A stretch of DNA of 64,000 nt from Ignelater luminosus (taxonomy: Eukaryota; Arthropoda; Insecta; Coleoptera; Elateridae), in contig VTPC01000610.1 in NCBI GenBank assembly GCA_011009095.1, forward strand, positions 162,757 to 226,756, in the 5' to 3' direction. Numbering within the stretch: position 1 is the stretch's first letter; every line of letters begins with the position of its first letter. Made by a program: the position numbers and the translations under genes. A model generated the notes under the pieces. It did no database searches, was not told the origin of the DNA, and saw only the letters and a list, made by a program, of their open reading frames with translations. Shown piece by piece: positions 12,037 to 22,798 of this stretch.

Positions 12037-12514
12037 AATAACAAACGTTAATCAAAGGACACAGCTTTGAAATGCTGCCTAAAAAGTAATGAATCAAAAA
12101 TAAGTAAAATATAAAAGTGGGATACTGCAATTTCAAGAAAGAAATTATTCTTAAATTATACCACACAAAAATTATAACTTGTCCAGTGCCTTTGGATAGA
12201 TATTAAGAGACAACTCAGTTTCATGCTAAAGATCTACATAAATAGTGTGCAAGACTTATGAGAAGCGGTAGATAACAATTTGCAGGTCGATGTTATCTAA
12301 TCTTTCAAAAGCTTTAGACACAGTTGATTAAAAGGCACTTCTCTCACTTAATTTTTCTGATACTCTGTTAACGCCTTTTGAATCGTATCTAACTGACAGA
12401 TAGCAACGAGTAATTGCCAACGAAGGCAGCCAGTCAGAGAGGTATACACCATCCCGTCTCAATTATGGTTTGATGGGGAGTTACGCATGAGAGAGTCTCT
12501 TCTCTTCATTTCTG

Positions 12515-12922
12515 CAAAAAAATAGTGAAAACATCCACCAAAATATATCAAGAGACCGTTTTAGAGCCAGTTGTGAATCCATTCAACTAAACTCTATTTT
12601 TAGGACAAGTTTTGGATTTTCCAAGGGGACTCCGTGCCTGATCATAAGGCCAAAACGACTCAAAGGTGGCTTGAGAAAAATGTGCCAGATTTTAATTCCC
12701 CGGAGGATTGACTTGCTGCAAGCCCCGACCTGGACTATAAATTGCGATCTACTTTTGAGGCTATGGCTTGCCCTACAAGGCACCCAAAGATTGAGTTCCT
12801 AAAGCGAGCTCTTAATCAGGCAGTGGCTACCTTTCCTGTACAAGTACTGCGTGCTGCAATAGGACGATTAGCCCAATCGACTTAAAGCTTGTATAAGGGC
12901 AAATAACAATGATTCTGAATAG
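12515..12922 (+). pseudogene. maT-type (DD37D) mariner transposase fossil, C-terminal part
   Basis: The plus strand reads KIVKTSTKIYQETVLEPVV, a stop, then TLFLGQ. After a frameshift it reads WIFQGDSVPDHKAKTTQRWL and KNVPDFNSPED, a stop, then LAASPDLDYKL, MACPTRHPKIEFLKRAL and FPVQVLRAAIG. The last codons, ending NNNDSE, precede a stop at 12920-12922. The QQDSAPAHKAKTTQRWL signature and C-terminus are typical of maT/DD37D transposases in insects and nematodes. Here QQD is QGD, and three residues (usually NPL) are missing between SPDL and DY, which shortens the D-D spacing. The N-terminal half is absent. The copy is adjacent to the LINE fossil on the same strand, perhaps through an old deletion joining two insertions. 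Confidence 0.8.
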
Positions 12923-12968
12923 ATGTTTTGTAAATCTCTCTGTTAATAAATGACAGAAGAATGATAGA

Positions 12969-13010
12969 CAAAGCATTTGTAGTTTTTATTTTATAGGCAC
13001 AAATGCTTGT
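12969..13010. repeat. short hairpin next to the assembly gap
   Basis: AAGCATTTGT and ACAAATGCTT are complementary across an 18-20 bp AT-rich loop, directly before the run of N. A larger inverted repeat here may have caused the gap. Confidence 0.4.
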
Positions 13011-13410
13011 NNNNNNNNNNNNNNNNNNNNNNNNNNNNNNNNNNNNNNNNNNNNNNNNNNNNNNNNNNNNNNNNNNNNNNNNNNNNNNNNNNNNNNNNNN
13101 NNNNNNNNNNNNNNNNNNNNNNNNNNNNNNNNNNNNNNNNNNNNNNNNNNNNNNNNNNNNNNNNNNNNNNNNNNNNNNNNNNNNNNNNNNNNNNNNNNNN
13201 NNNNNNNNNNNNNNNNNNNNNNNNNNNNNNNNNNNNNNNNNNNNNNNNNNNNNNNNNNNNNNNNNNNNNNNNNNNNNNNNNNNNNNNNNNNNNNNNNNNN
13301 NNNNNNNNNNNNNNNNNNNNNNNNNNNNNNNNNNNNNNNNNNNNNNNNNNNNNNNNNNNNNNNNNNNNNNNNNNNNNNNNNNNNNNNNNNNNNNNNNNNN
13401 NNNNNNNNNN
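13011..13410. other. assembly gap, 400 N
   Basis: Exactly 400 undetermined bases, so the size may be nominal. No frame across it means anything. Confidence 1.
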
Positions 13411-15185
13411 ACGACATAAAGCCATGTGCAGCTAGAAATTATAGAAAAAGACAAAATTTGCTATTGTAAAGAAAAAAAAGGATTTATATATTTTGAAACA
13501 TCACGTACATACAAGAAAAACAAAAATATGGGAAGAACAGAAACGGGAATAAAGTAATTGTACATGAAGTATTTTAGATAAGTTACTGTAGTGCAGAATA
13601 ATTTTGTACATGGCAGAAGCAAATATTTACAGATTTATGACAAGAACACTGATTTTCAATGAAAGGGAAGTTTAGACAACAGAAAGACTAAAACAAAACT
13701 CATCGACCGGGAAATAGAAAAAGCACTTGGAAAAAAGTTTGGTGATTAAGGAATTAGTGACAGGTGGAAAAGATAGACAAATAGAAACTTACATAAATAT
13801 GCAAGTTGTATAATCTTTAAACCTGCAATTCTTAAAATCATTTCGCTCTTTGTGAATTTTATATTCCTTCAAAGAAATATTAAAGGTTTAGATTGTTACT
13901 ATTTATCGAGAATTTATGCAACATATAAAAATGCCAAGAATCGAAATTATAAAAAGAAAATGCTCTAATGAGTTTTTAATTGATATCAAAAATCATTGCT
14001 TAATGTTTTCAGGGAATATATATTTGTTACCTCCTACCGCAAATACGCTCACCTTGGAGTATTGATCCAAGTGGAAAGCAACCAAAACTTTAGCCAATTG
14101 AGAGGGGAAGCAACCTTTACACACAAAGTGATAAGTAATTTAAAAGAACAAAATGTTTCATTTTTTTATGATGATGAATGCTTATTACCAATTCTTGGTC
14201 CCTTTTGCTGGTAATTTTTAACCGATAAAAACTTCTTAACTTTCACTTCCCAGTTATTATTGTTACGCTATTTATGAAGATGTGTTAATTTTCGTGCAAA
14301 ACCTTTATAATGTTATTTTAATTTTGGAAGGTAACATCTTAATTTTTTTAACGGTTACAATTTTGTTATTTTTGATTAACTCCTTAATAACCATCATTAC
14401 TGGTGATCATAAAATAACGTTTATTATTTTTTTGCGATGCTAAATAAATCTTAGATTAAATAAATAAATTTTGCAGTTTATTTTTGTTTGATAATATACA
14501 TACAATTTATTATGTGGGGATACTTTTTCATTTCTTCTTATTTATCATAATTATTATGCAATACAAATTAAAGTTTCGGTTTTACTCTATTCTACGTGGC
14601 AGAGTCATCTTAATTTATTTATAAATATTATTATTTAGTTATTATTAGCAAAACAAAAAACGCTGAAAACATGTTTTAGAAGTAATGCGTTTTTAATTAT
14701 AACGATATAAACCCACAGAAAATACTTCTAGCTACGAAGTTTGGGAAGTTAACCTCAAAAAGTCAAGTGAATGCTAGTGAGTCACTTATTTGAGATAATT
14801 TCAATAGTATAGCAGCTATCAAAACTCAACATTTCTGTAATACTAATGATATGTTTCTATCTACAAACTTAAAGGTGGTCGTGAAAAAATAATTAATTTT
14901 TTTACATCAGTCTAGGAGAAAATATAAATTCAAATAAAAAAATAGTTTTGAATGATTACAACACTGCCTATTAATTAAATATAAATTGCAGCTTGATCAC
15001 TATATTTTTTTAAGATAACAACAATTCTTGTTATTTAGAAAGAAAGTTGCTTTCAGTTCTAAATTTAAATGAGCTTTCCTTATCGTTACCAAAATAATGA
15101 ATTCAATAAAAACGGGGCAGTAATAATTAATAAAACCAGATGAAAGATAATGAACTTTCTAGGAAATTTATCGTTGGGTTAAGAG
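13411..15185. other. AT-rich stretch without recognised genes
   Basis: No coding region, transposon end or RNA gene recognised. The open frame at 13996-14214 (plus) has no domain. Confidence 0.6.
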
Positions 15186-15320
15186 TGAGAGAGAGACCCG
15201 ACCGTGGTGGTCACTAAGGGTTACCAGTCAAGGTAATACCGGAAACTTCGACAGCGTTCACTCTATCGTGGCGCCCGACCGGAAATGGCGTTGAGTCACC
15301 TTCTCGTCGTACTCTGACTT
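15186..15320. promoter_or_regulatory. GC-rich island 3, candidate regulatory element
   Basis: About 130 GC-rich bases stand out from AT-rich flanks. CCCGACCG occurs twice in direct orientation (15197-15204 and 15274-15281). Other features are GACCGTGGTGGTC and a TGAGTCA AP-1-like site in TTGAGTCACC. No open frame spans it. Confidence 0.3.
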
Positions 15321-16735
15321 ATGGTTTGCATAATTAGGTAGGAAGACGACAGTACCTTTTATTGTAATTATAACAATAATTGTTGATATATTTTATGTAC
15401 ACACGTCAAAAACAAAAGCTGAAATAAAATTGATATTTCTTATTTCAGTACTAATTCAATAATTACTTTTTGTTTTTCTACAGGAAGGGTAGAAGTGCTA
15501 GAATATGAATGCGATGAGTTTCTCAATGAAAATTTCCATATTACTGAAATTTCAGGTCAGGTATATTTTTAAAATAATAATAAGAATACATGTAAGTAAA
15601 GAATCTGTTTGGTTCTAGAAGGAGTACAAACTTTAAAAATCAAATATTAGCTAGTAAACCAAACACAATCAGAGATCATGTTCATATTAGAAATGAAAAT
15701 CAAAAGACTTTTTTCAAGACATTATTTCATACAGACTCACCAAAATCATTAGAAGATTTACATAAAATACAGAATTTAATAAATAATACACAAAACCAGT
15801 AAGGATCTCTTTAAAGCGCTTAACGATGTCAACTTACATAAATTAATCATGATGACTAATGTAATCGTACACGTAACTGAAAATCCTACAATCTTTACAA
15901 TTACTGTCACGGGTTTCAAATCCTGTTCGACTTTCGACTTTCAATGTTATATTGAAGAACTTTCTAATGAAATTCGTATATTATGCATGCTCAACTCCTT
16001 AGCTTACAGAAAGTCGATAAACAAACGACAGTAATAATGGGCTAAATTTTAGTAATACCACCTATAAATGTTAAAAGGTGCCAACAACACGACAAATTCA
16101 AATCTTTAAGAAACAATCTGTCTTCCGAATCTTGTAAACTATTTGAATTCCATTTACTTTAAAGTCAGATCATTCTTTGATATGTCGAAGATGGTCAAAC
16201 AAATGCCAGATGATGAATTGGCCAATCCAACTAAACAAGGACTACCCAAAATTAAATTCCATGGCAGAACTTGTGTTTCTTAAACTTCCATAACCTTAAA
16301 TAGTATAAATAAAGCAATTTTCTTAAAAAAATACTGTTATTATTCTTACGAAACTGTTTAGAAAAGTGTTCAGGAAAAAAACTATCATGTCATACCTTTC
16401 AGACCTTTTGAGAATTTTATAATGTCATTTGTACTTCAAAATGCACAAGAATTTCGAGTAAACAGCTGGTTGTTGTATAAAAAAAGCTTTGCAAAGACAC
16501 ACAATCAGGCTAAAATAACATTTCATGATATGTTTTTGAATTTTGAAAACCAGAAAAGTATAATCAGCTGTGACTAATAATCCTTGATTACTACTATGAT
16601 AAAGCTGACAAAGATAAGTAAAAAATCAAAATTTTAAAAGATTGGAACAGTACAGCGCTGTCAAATAGATAAGTGTGATTTAATATGAAATGTGACTGAA
16701 AAGCTAATCATTAATTAAAAAAATGAAGGAAACTG
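15321..16735. other. AT-rich stretch without recognised genes
   Basis: Nothing supported. The open frame at 15849-16034 (plus) has no recognisable domain. Confidence 0.6.
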
Positions 16736-17520
16736 GAGTGCTTTTAGGTGTCATACGCCTCTTCGCCTGGCTAGATTAGGCTATGCGGTTTGACGGTTGA
16801 CCATTAACCTACTAACATTAGCAACACGCTGGGACACTCGGTTCCGCGCGTGGTGCCCTTGTATTGACTGGCATAGCTTGGCGCAGTGTTGATAGCAGCG
16901 ATAGATGAATCAACTGTGGTTTCCGGAGTAGTGTTTCTTGTTGGAATTGAAACTGAGGTTGGAGTACGTTGTTTTGAATTGTGATGGATAACGTTTGCAT
17001 GGTGTTCTGGTAATAAAGACAACTTATGGTAATGACGGTTGCCGACTAAGATGTTGGGCGTCAGTCGTTTTAGTAAGACGATGGCAACAGGGACAAATTT
17101 TATTATGACCGATATGTATTAGTTGTGGAGAGCGTCTGCTTATTGGGTCGGTTAATTGAATTGTGGATATTGATCATAAGGACCTATCTCAAGATCACAC
17201 CTAAAAATGCGTGCACTGTAGAAATGTAGTTTTGTAGAGGAGAATAGGGTGAAGCAATGGCTGTGGGAAAGGAAAATTTCAAGAACTGCAAACCCTAACT
17301 CCGCATCCCGGTAGTCGTTTGGTAAGCGGCACTCTAGAAGAAGTTTTTCGGACCAAGAGAAGAGGAGGCTAATGAATCTGAACGAAATGCTTGCTTTACA
17401 AGGTGAATCAGACAAGGAATGGAAGGCATACAAAAAGTGAAATTCAAAGTCTGATAGGATGGTAGAACCTCCGGAGGGAAGACCGCGGAGGAACCACAAC
17501 CAAAGTCGTCTACATACTGC
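16736..17520. other. GC-richer block with coding-like fragments, origin unknown
   Basis: This block is richer in G+C than its flanks. It has unusually protein-like frames that I cannot assign. On the plus strand a frame ending at 17451 reads RRSFSDQEKRRLMNLNEM and then LALQGESDKEWKAYKK. A second fragment, RMVEPPEGRPRRNHNQ, follows about 10 codons after its stop. On the minus strand 16804-17022 is rich in Thr, Ser, His and Pro, and 17152-17499 is longer. No start, splice sites or known domain fix a gene. A decayed retroelement or processed pseudogene is possible. Confidence 0.3.
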
Positions 17521-18765
17521 TAGACACTGACGGAAAATTGAAAAAAGAAATAAAATTGGAAAGCGGAATTCATATTGTAAAAAACCAAGGCCTGTGGTTC
17601 TTATTAGGTCTATTTTTAAAAGGTGATTAGTCGCTATCCCTTTCTAGAAAAAGTCCAACACTTTCAATAATTATACTAAGCAATTGGTGGTTTTTATGAC
17701 TTTCCTTAGAAAGTGACAACTTCATTTTGACTAACAAAATTGATTACTTATCTGATATAGGTGCAAAACATATTATGCTGCTGCTTTTGTTGTTACAGAG
17801 AGGCTGTGAGACAAAAGAATTGTGCACTGTAAGCTGCAATTATCGTTAATGGGCGATTGGTACTGCCAGGTGATGTGGTTTTAGGGTCAGTCGGTGGTTC
17901 TTTATTTTGGTATACAGTATAGGTTTAAGAGCGGCGTTGATAGTTAGTGTTCTCTTACAAATATTTTGCAGAAGAGTATTCTACGTAAACATCTGGTAGA
18001 GTTCAAGAAGCCAGTGGAGAAAGCCATGAAGACGCTGCTTTTAGTAGCAGGTTCGGGCGGTAAATATTTGTTTGTTAAACTCACTTTTTATCAAATAATA
18101 GAATTCAGAAAAAATGAATTCTCGAATGACCCCACAGTGAACTTTTATCCTTTCCCTTGCAAATAATTCCAAGAGGAATATTTGAGAGATCGTCCGATAA
18201 TCATGAAAAAACTGAATTCTTCATCCATATCAGGAGAAACTTGCAAAATTAAATTGCGAAGAATAAAATACTATACGTGTAGTGTTAGATAGATAAAATT
18301 TTGTAAAACAACAAATTCTAGTAATTAGTGTATACTTGTGTAACTCTCTACTGATTATATCTAATGTTCTGTTATTCGAAACGTCTGACTAAATAATTGT
18401 TTTCACTATTGTGAATGATAAATATGCAGAAAGTAATGCTTGCTGCAGAAAACAAATTGAGTGGCATTGATTTGTTTATAGTGAATGGTATTATTTATAT
18501 ATTATGAGAAATACAAGCCATTTTTATTTGTATATTCTCACAAAACCAGTTGCATTTTTACAAAATACTTCCTAGTCTAGTCACTGAAAATTACTTTAGA
18601 ACAGAAGATTATCCTCATTTACAGGAAAATACCAGAAGTATTTACATGAATTCGGAAGTTACATTGAATTTCCTGGACCCCTACACAATATGAGATGTAC
18701 CATTTATTGAAGTGCAATGAGACGCTAAACCCATTAATAGTACATCAAGTCCACAATTGCATTAT
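17521..18765. other. intronic stretch without recognised genes
   Basis: No gene recognised. The plus frame at 17966-18166 (KKPVEKAMKTLLLVAGSGGK in its middle) has slightly GC-richer codons, but there is no domain I recognise and no supporting splice signals. Confidence 0.5.
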
Positions 18766-18930
18766 AATAGAAGTCTCGGGCACTTATATTAACCCTGGCG
18801 CGTGTTCATTGTGTGGGGAATCACCCGTAGAGCGACTCACATCCATATGCTTTGTGAGCCACCCCATGTTTACATTTTGTATCCGTATCACTACATTAGT
18901 TACTCGTTAATCCATGGGGTAAACATTTCA
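18766..18930. promoter_or_regulatory. GC-rich island 4 with paired forkhead-like sites
   Basis: A GC-richer block includes GGCGCGTGTTC and AATCACCCGTAGAGCG. It also has two forkhead-type motifs in opposite orientation, TGTTTAC near 18869 and GTAAACA near 18920. The open frame at 18695-18910 crosses it but has no recognisable domain. Confidence 0.25.
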
Positions 18931-21900
18931 TAATTTCGACTTTATTCGTTTTATTGTTAAGGTAAATATGAAGTTAAAGTCTTCTTTGTAACATGCTATC
19001 TGTATTTTAAAAATTGTTTATTTCAGAACAAAACAATATTAAATATTATAAAAATATTCTGTATTGGTTATATTATACCAAGTGAGTAGTTTTGATATTT
19101 CTTTTTCACTTTGACTCGGGTTGTAATTCTTGTCGTAAGTATGTTAGGATCTTACTTATAATTAAAAGAAAGAAATTAAAAAGATAAGAGACAGTAGCCT
19201 TGTATAAAGAACGGATACTAGTAATTTACACCTGACACTGTATTCTGAATATCTACTACAAAAACAGCGTACATAGTATTTTACCCTGACATGTTAATAC
19301 TAGTTTTACAGAGGAAATTAAACTCAGATAAAAAAAAAATAAAATAAAAACATGAGAAATAGTATTCTAACCTAAAAAATCTACTGCTCTAAATTATGTC
19401 GAAGCAATGTTATGTACGAGTTCAATCGACATTGCAGCTATCTATTAAATAATATTTGCAAAGCTGCTTTCATTGAATAATAAAAGAACTGATTTGTGGT
19501 CATATTATAGTAACACTGTCTGAATTCGATTGAAGTGAACTTCTTTATGTAAAAATTACTGCACTGGGAGTATTAACTCTTCCAATTTCACCAAAACTAC
19601 TTTAACGTTATGAACGTTATATTTATTCAGATTCTATGCATTAATCGAATTTTATAAAATGGGTACACAGAGGGTTGCGGCACGGAGTGATTTAGAACAT
19701 TCATTATGGCTTTAATTGATACCAGAATTTTGTAATTTTTCCTTATAATCCTAAAAGGCTAAATGCTAAGGCATTTGAGCGAAAGGCTATTTGTGTTTGA
19801 TATTTCTCGATCGTAACCTAACTGAATCTACGAAAATCTCATTAAAGTAAGTAAGTAAAGAGTTTAGTAGAAATAATACTAACATTAAGGAAATGGTAAT
19901 CAACAAAGTGGAATCTTTCAACAAGAACTTTTCATCAAACTCTTGCAATATCTATAAGACCTGGAGAAATAAGGTTGACATAAGGTTACGTTCTCTGAAG
20001 TTGATGTGTTGTTTTTTTTTCAAAAAACCATAATTTCGAACCATGTACAGATTGCGTTTAAACTAGAAATACCAGAACTACTGCACGACGTGATTATCCA
20101 AAAGTCACTTCAAAACCAACTGAGAAACATATCGGGCAAATAAATGTAGGATCGACTTTAATAAAGCAGACCAAAGAGCCCTCATAATGGTTTGTAAAAT
20201 TGTTATTTGCTGAAACGATAAACAATGTATTTGGTAGACTGATTTTAAATAACATTCAGTATTTAAATACTTAAGAGCCTCGGAAAGAAATTGGAACCTG
20301 AACAACTTCCTGTAGAAATATTTACTTAAAAGGTGAAAACCCAAAGTTTATTTTGAAATATCAATTTCTTCTTCTATATTCATACTTACTTTAGAAATTG
20401 GTAACCGCTTACATATTTTATAAAAGTCATGTAAAGTTGGCTTCCATGATCTGACGAAGCCGGTCCGGATTGCCATGGGTTCGTTTTCGACCAGCTCTTT
20501 ACCATGGTTCACCAATTATTTCTTGAGTTCCAAGTTATTGGCTAGCCGAGCTGATTTCAATAGATTGCAACAGGTTTCTGGTCTCTGCCAGTCTCTTATG
20601 TTAGAAGCATAAACAAACCTAACCTAAAAAACTAATTTCGCTTTTTGACGTTTGTACATGAATGGTAGGAAACACCAGATGTATAGAGTTTTGAGCAAGT
20701 TGCACCAAAAGTATTTCCCCTGAGGAAGTCGTCCTAAGAGTAACTAACAAAGTTGACTTGAGCTAAATTAGACAAATTACAGTAAACCTTACATGGCTAG
20801 TTAGGAAGATCAACAAGGTAAAATCCATTGAAACGTTTTGGTTTTGATAAATCAGCTGTTTTAATGTAACATTTTTTTAATTTCATTTCTTCATTCTATG
20901 ATGAGGACCTCAAAACAATCTTTTATTTTTAGAAATAGCTGTGGACAAGTTTGAATTAATGATAGCTGCTTCAAACTTCAGTCGCTATAAGTTATTTGTT
21001 GAGTAGATTTACTCCTTTTGTCTTCTAGACCCATCTTCCCTACATCATAGTATGCAAAACAATTAGGTTAATATTTTTCATTGTTGGAATTGGTCAGTAC
21101 ATACTCTAATAGAAATCAAAGGAAGATGATATTCGGTACAGGCGACCCCCTTTTGATGTCTTCAACCTCTTTGGGTCTCGCAGCCACCAGGCTGCCTATA
21201 AGAAAGCACCAGAGAGCTAAGTCTAAGGCTTGTGACATGAAGATATCATTTAATTTTTTTGTTTCCACCGATAGAATATGTCAAGTAAATGTAAAAAATG
21301 TATGGAAGTTGCAAGATAATTTTCGAATAGCAAAAAGAACAATTTGGTAAAAGTTGGTTACTGTTAGTCAGCAAAAGCATCGACTCTAGAATGTTGGGAA
21401 ACATAGTAGAAACTTTCTTACAGTTGTTTTCAAATATCTCAGATCTCAGAAGACGCCGAGAATCTCAATGTTCTTGTAATACTTCTGGGAATTAAAACGA
21501 TGTTTTCTAAATATTAACAAGCATCGAAAATGTTCTAGAAATGAATGTTCGAATTCAGTCGATATATGGAAAAAAAATCAATTAGAGTTAATGTTAATTT
21601 TACGTAAAATTGGAAAAAGCTTCAGCTCAAATTTGATTTGTGCAAAGACCAATCAGATATTTAATATAACAGTAAACATTTAATAAGCTTTGTTTGCAAT
21701 GCTTTAAGGAAGCTATATGTACTGGAATTTACTACGATAAAAATATATAGTACAAATTCCTAACCTCTTAGAAATATGTAATTAACACAACATTGAGTAA
21801 GTTTGAGGCTACAGTCTGCGGCAGAAAAAAGTGGGGGCACCACTTTACTTAATTATAATAGATAAGACCGTTTGATTTATAAGACTGAAGTTGTTTTTAT

Positions 21901-22667
21901 TAAAGGGTCTACGAAATTAACTGAAAGGTAGTTTGCACGTACTGAAGTCTGCCAGTATATGATATTCACAAAATCATTAGGTCTTGAATTAGAAGCAACT
22001 GATCCTTCTTAATGAGGAAACTGTATCGGATGAAGTTGTTAATAACCATTACATCTCATCATCTAGGCATGTACTAGAATGTTTGATGCTACGATCTTTA
22101 CCAGTAGACTACTACTACGTACCGTCTTTAAGATCACCCGAATGCGCTCAAACTAATATTTAAGAGAAAATTGCTGACATCTGTTTTGATTGACTCAGAG
22201 AAAATCAAGTTTTAGTGAGAAGCTGTTGTCAAGTAGTTGAAACTATTTCTTGATTAAATTCTAACTCATAGATACTATGTTAAATAAAAAAGAAAGATAC
22301 TTTGATTCTTTAGATGTAGTTTTAGCCTTGAAAACTCGAATAGAGATACTATAATGTCTATACTTAGGCATACAGCAATTAATACTGCAACTCTTGGGTG
22401 ATGTTGAAACTAGATTGCTGGAATTCCTATCACTTCGCCTAATGATGATGATCAGTCAGAACAGTCAGTCTTATCAAGAGGCCCGTTGTGCTGATTGATA
22501 CATTATTTATTGCTTTGTGTCTTAACTATTTTATCCACGAGCTAACAGTACAAGACTACTGTCGTCAGCTATAAATTCAATAGGTGCGGTAACCTTTTCA
22601 TATATGTATTGCCATACAATAAGAATTGCAAGGATATAAAATTAATATTATAAAATTAGGTTAACAT
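18931..22667. other. AT-rich stretch without recognised genes
   Basis: No gene recognised. CCTAACCTAA at 20618-20627 equals two insect telomere-type units, which is too short to mean anything. The frames at 20105-20344 (minus) and 21081-21350 (plus) have no domain, although 21140-21250 is somewhat GC-richer. Confidence 0.55.
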
Positions 22668-22670
22668 TTA

Positions 22671-22795
22671 GCGCCGATTGCACCAACACTTTCAGTGCCA
22701 TCAAAATTAATTAATGATCAAAACTATAAGTACAGCTTTTTGATCTACAATCAATTTTGATGACAATTACATCCTTGCGTTGGTGCAATTGGCCC
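22671..22795. mobile_element. 125-bp Tourist-like MITE (PIF/Harbinger type) with TTA target duplication
   Basis: The left end reads GCGCCGATTGCACCAAC. The right end, read inward on the other strand, is GGGCCAATTGCACCAAC, so 15 of 17 bases match. TTA flanks both ends (22668-22670 and 22796-22798). Complementarity continues inward (ATCAAAATTAATT against ATCAAAATTGATT, then GATCAAAA on both arms), so nearly the whole element folds on itself. The TTA duplication and GGGCC ends fit Tourist-type MITEs mobilised by PIF/Harbinger transposases. No coding capacity. Confidence 0.8.
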
Positions 22796-22798
22796 TTA

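Larger units (their letters stand above)
11670..12500 (+). mobile_element. CR1-like LINE fossil (endonuclease and reverse-transcriptase pieces)
   Basis: On the plus strand, DYDIILLTETW followed after a frameshift by NTGVENHKLFDVRHDV (about 11705-11790) is a LINE endonuclease. NHNILIFGDFSVSNIANYL (about 11943-11998) carries the GDFN-type motif. After an AAT microsatellite come RT pieces: NSVQDL then EAVDNNLQVDVI (about 12242-12300), DLSKALDTVD then KALLSLNFS (about 12295-12355), and ESYLTDR then QRVIANEGSQSERYTPS (about 12383-12455). Stop codons and frameshifts are scattered through it. The RT wording fits CR1/Rex-type LINEs, but the clade is not certain. It ends where the maT fossil begins. 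Confidence 0.75.

Noticed and set aside
12882..13454. Open frames running through the run of N
   Set aside because: They exist only because undetermined bases contain no stops.
20618..20627. CCTAACCTAA, two insect telomere-type units
   Set aside because: Too short to indicate a telomeric insertion.
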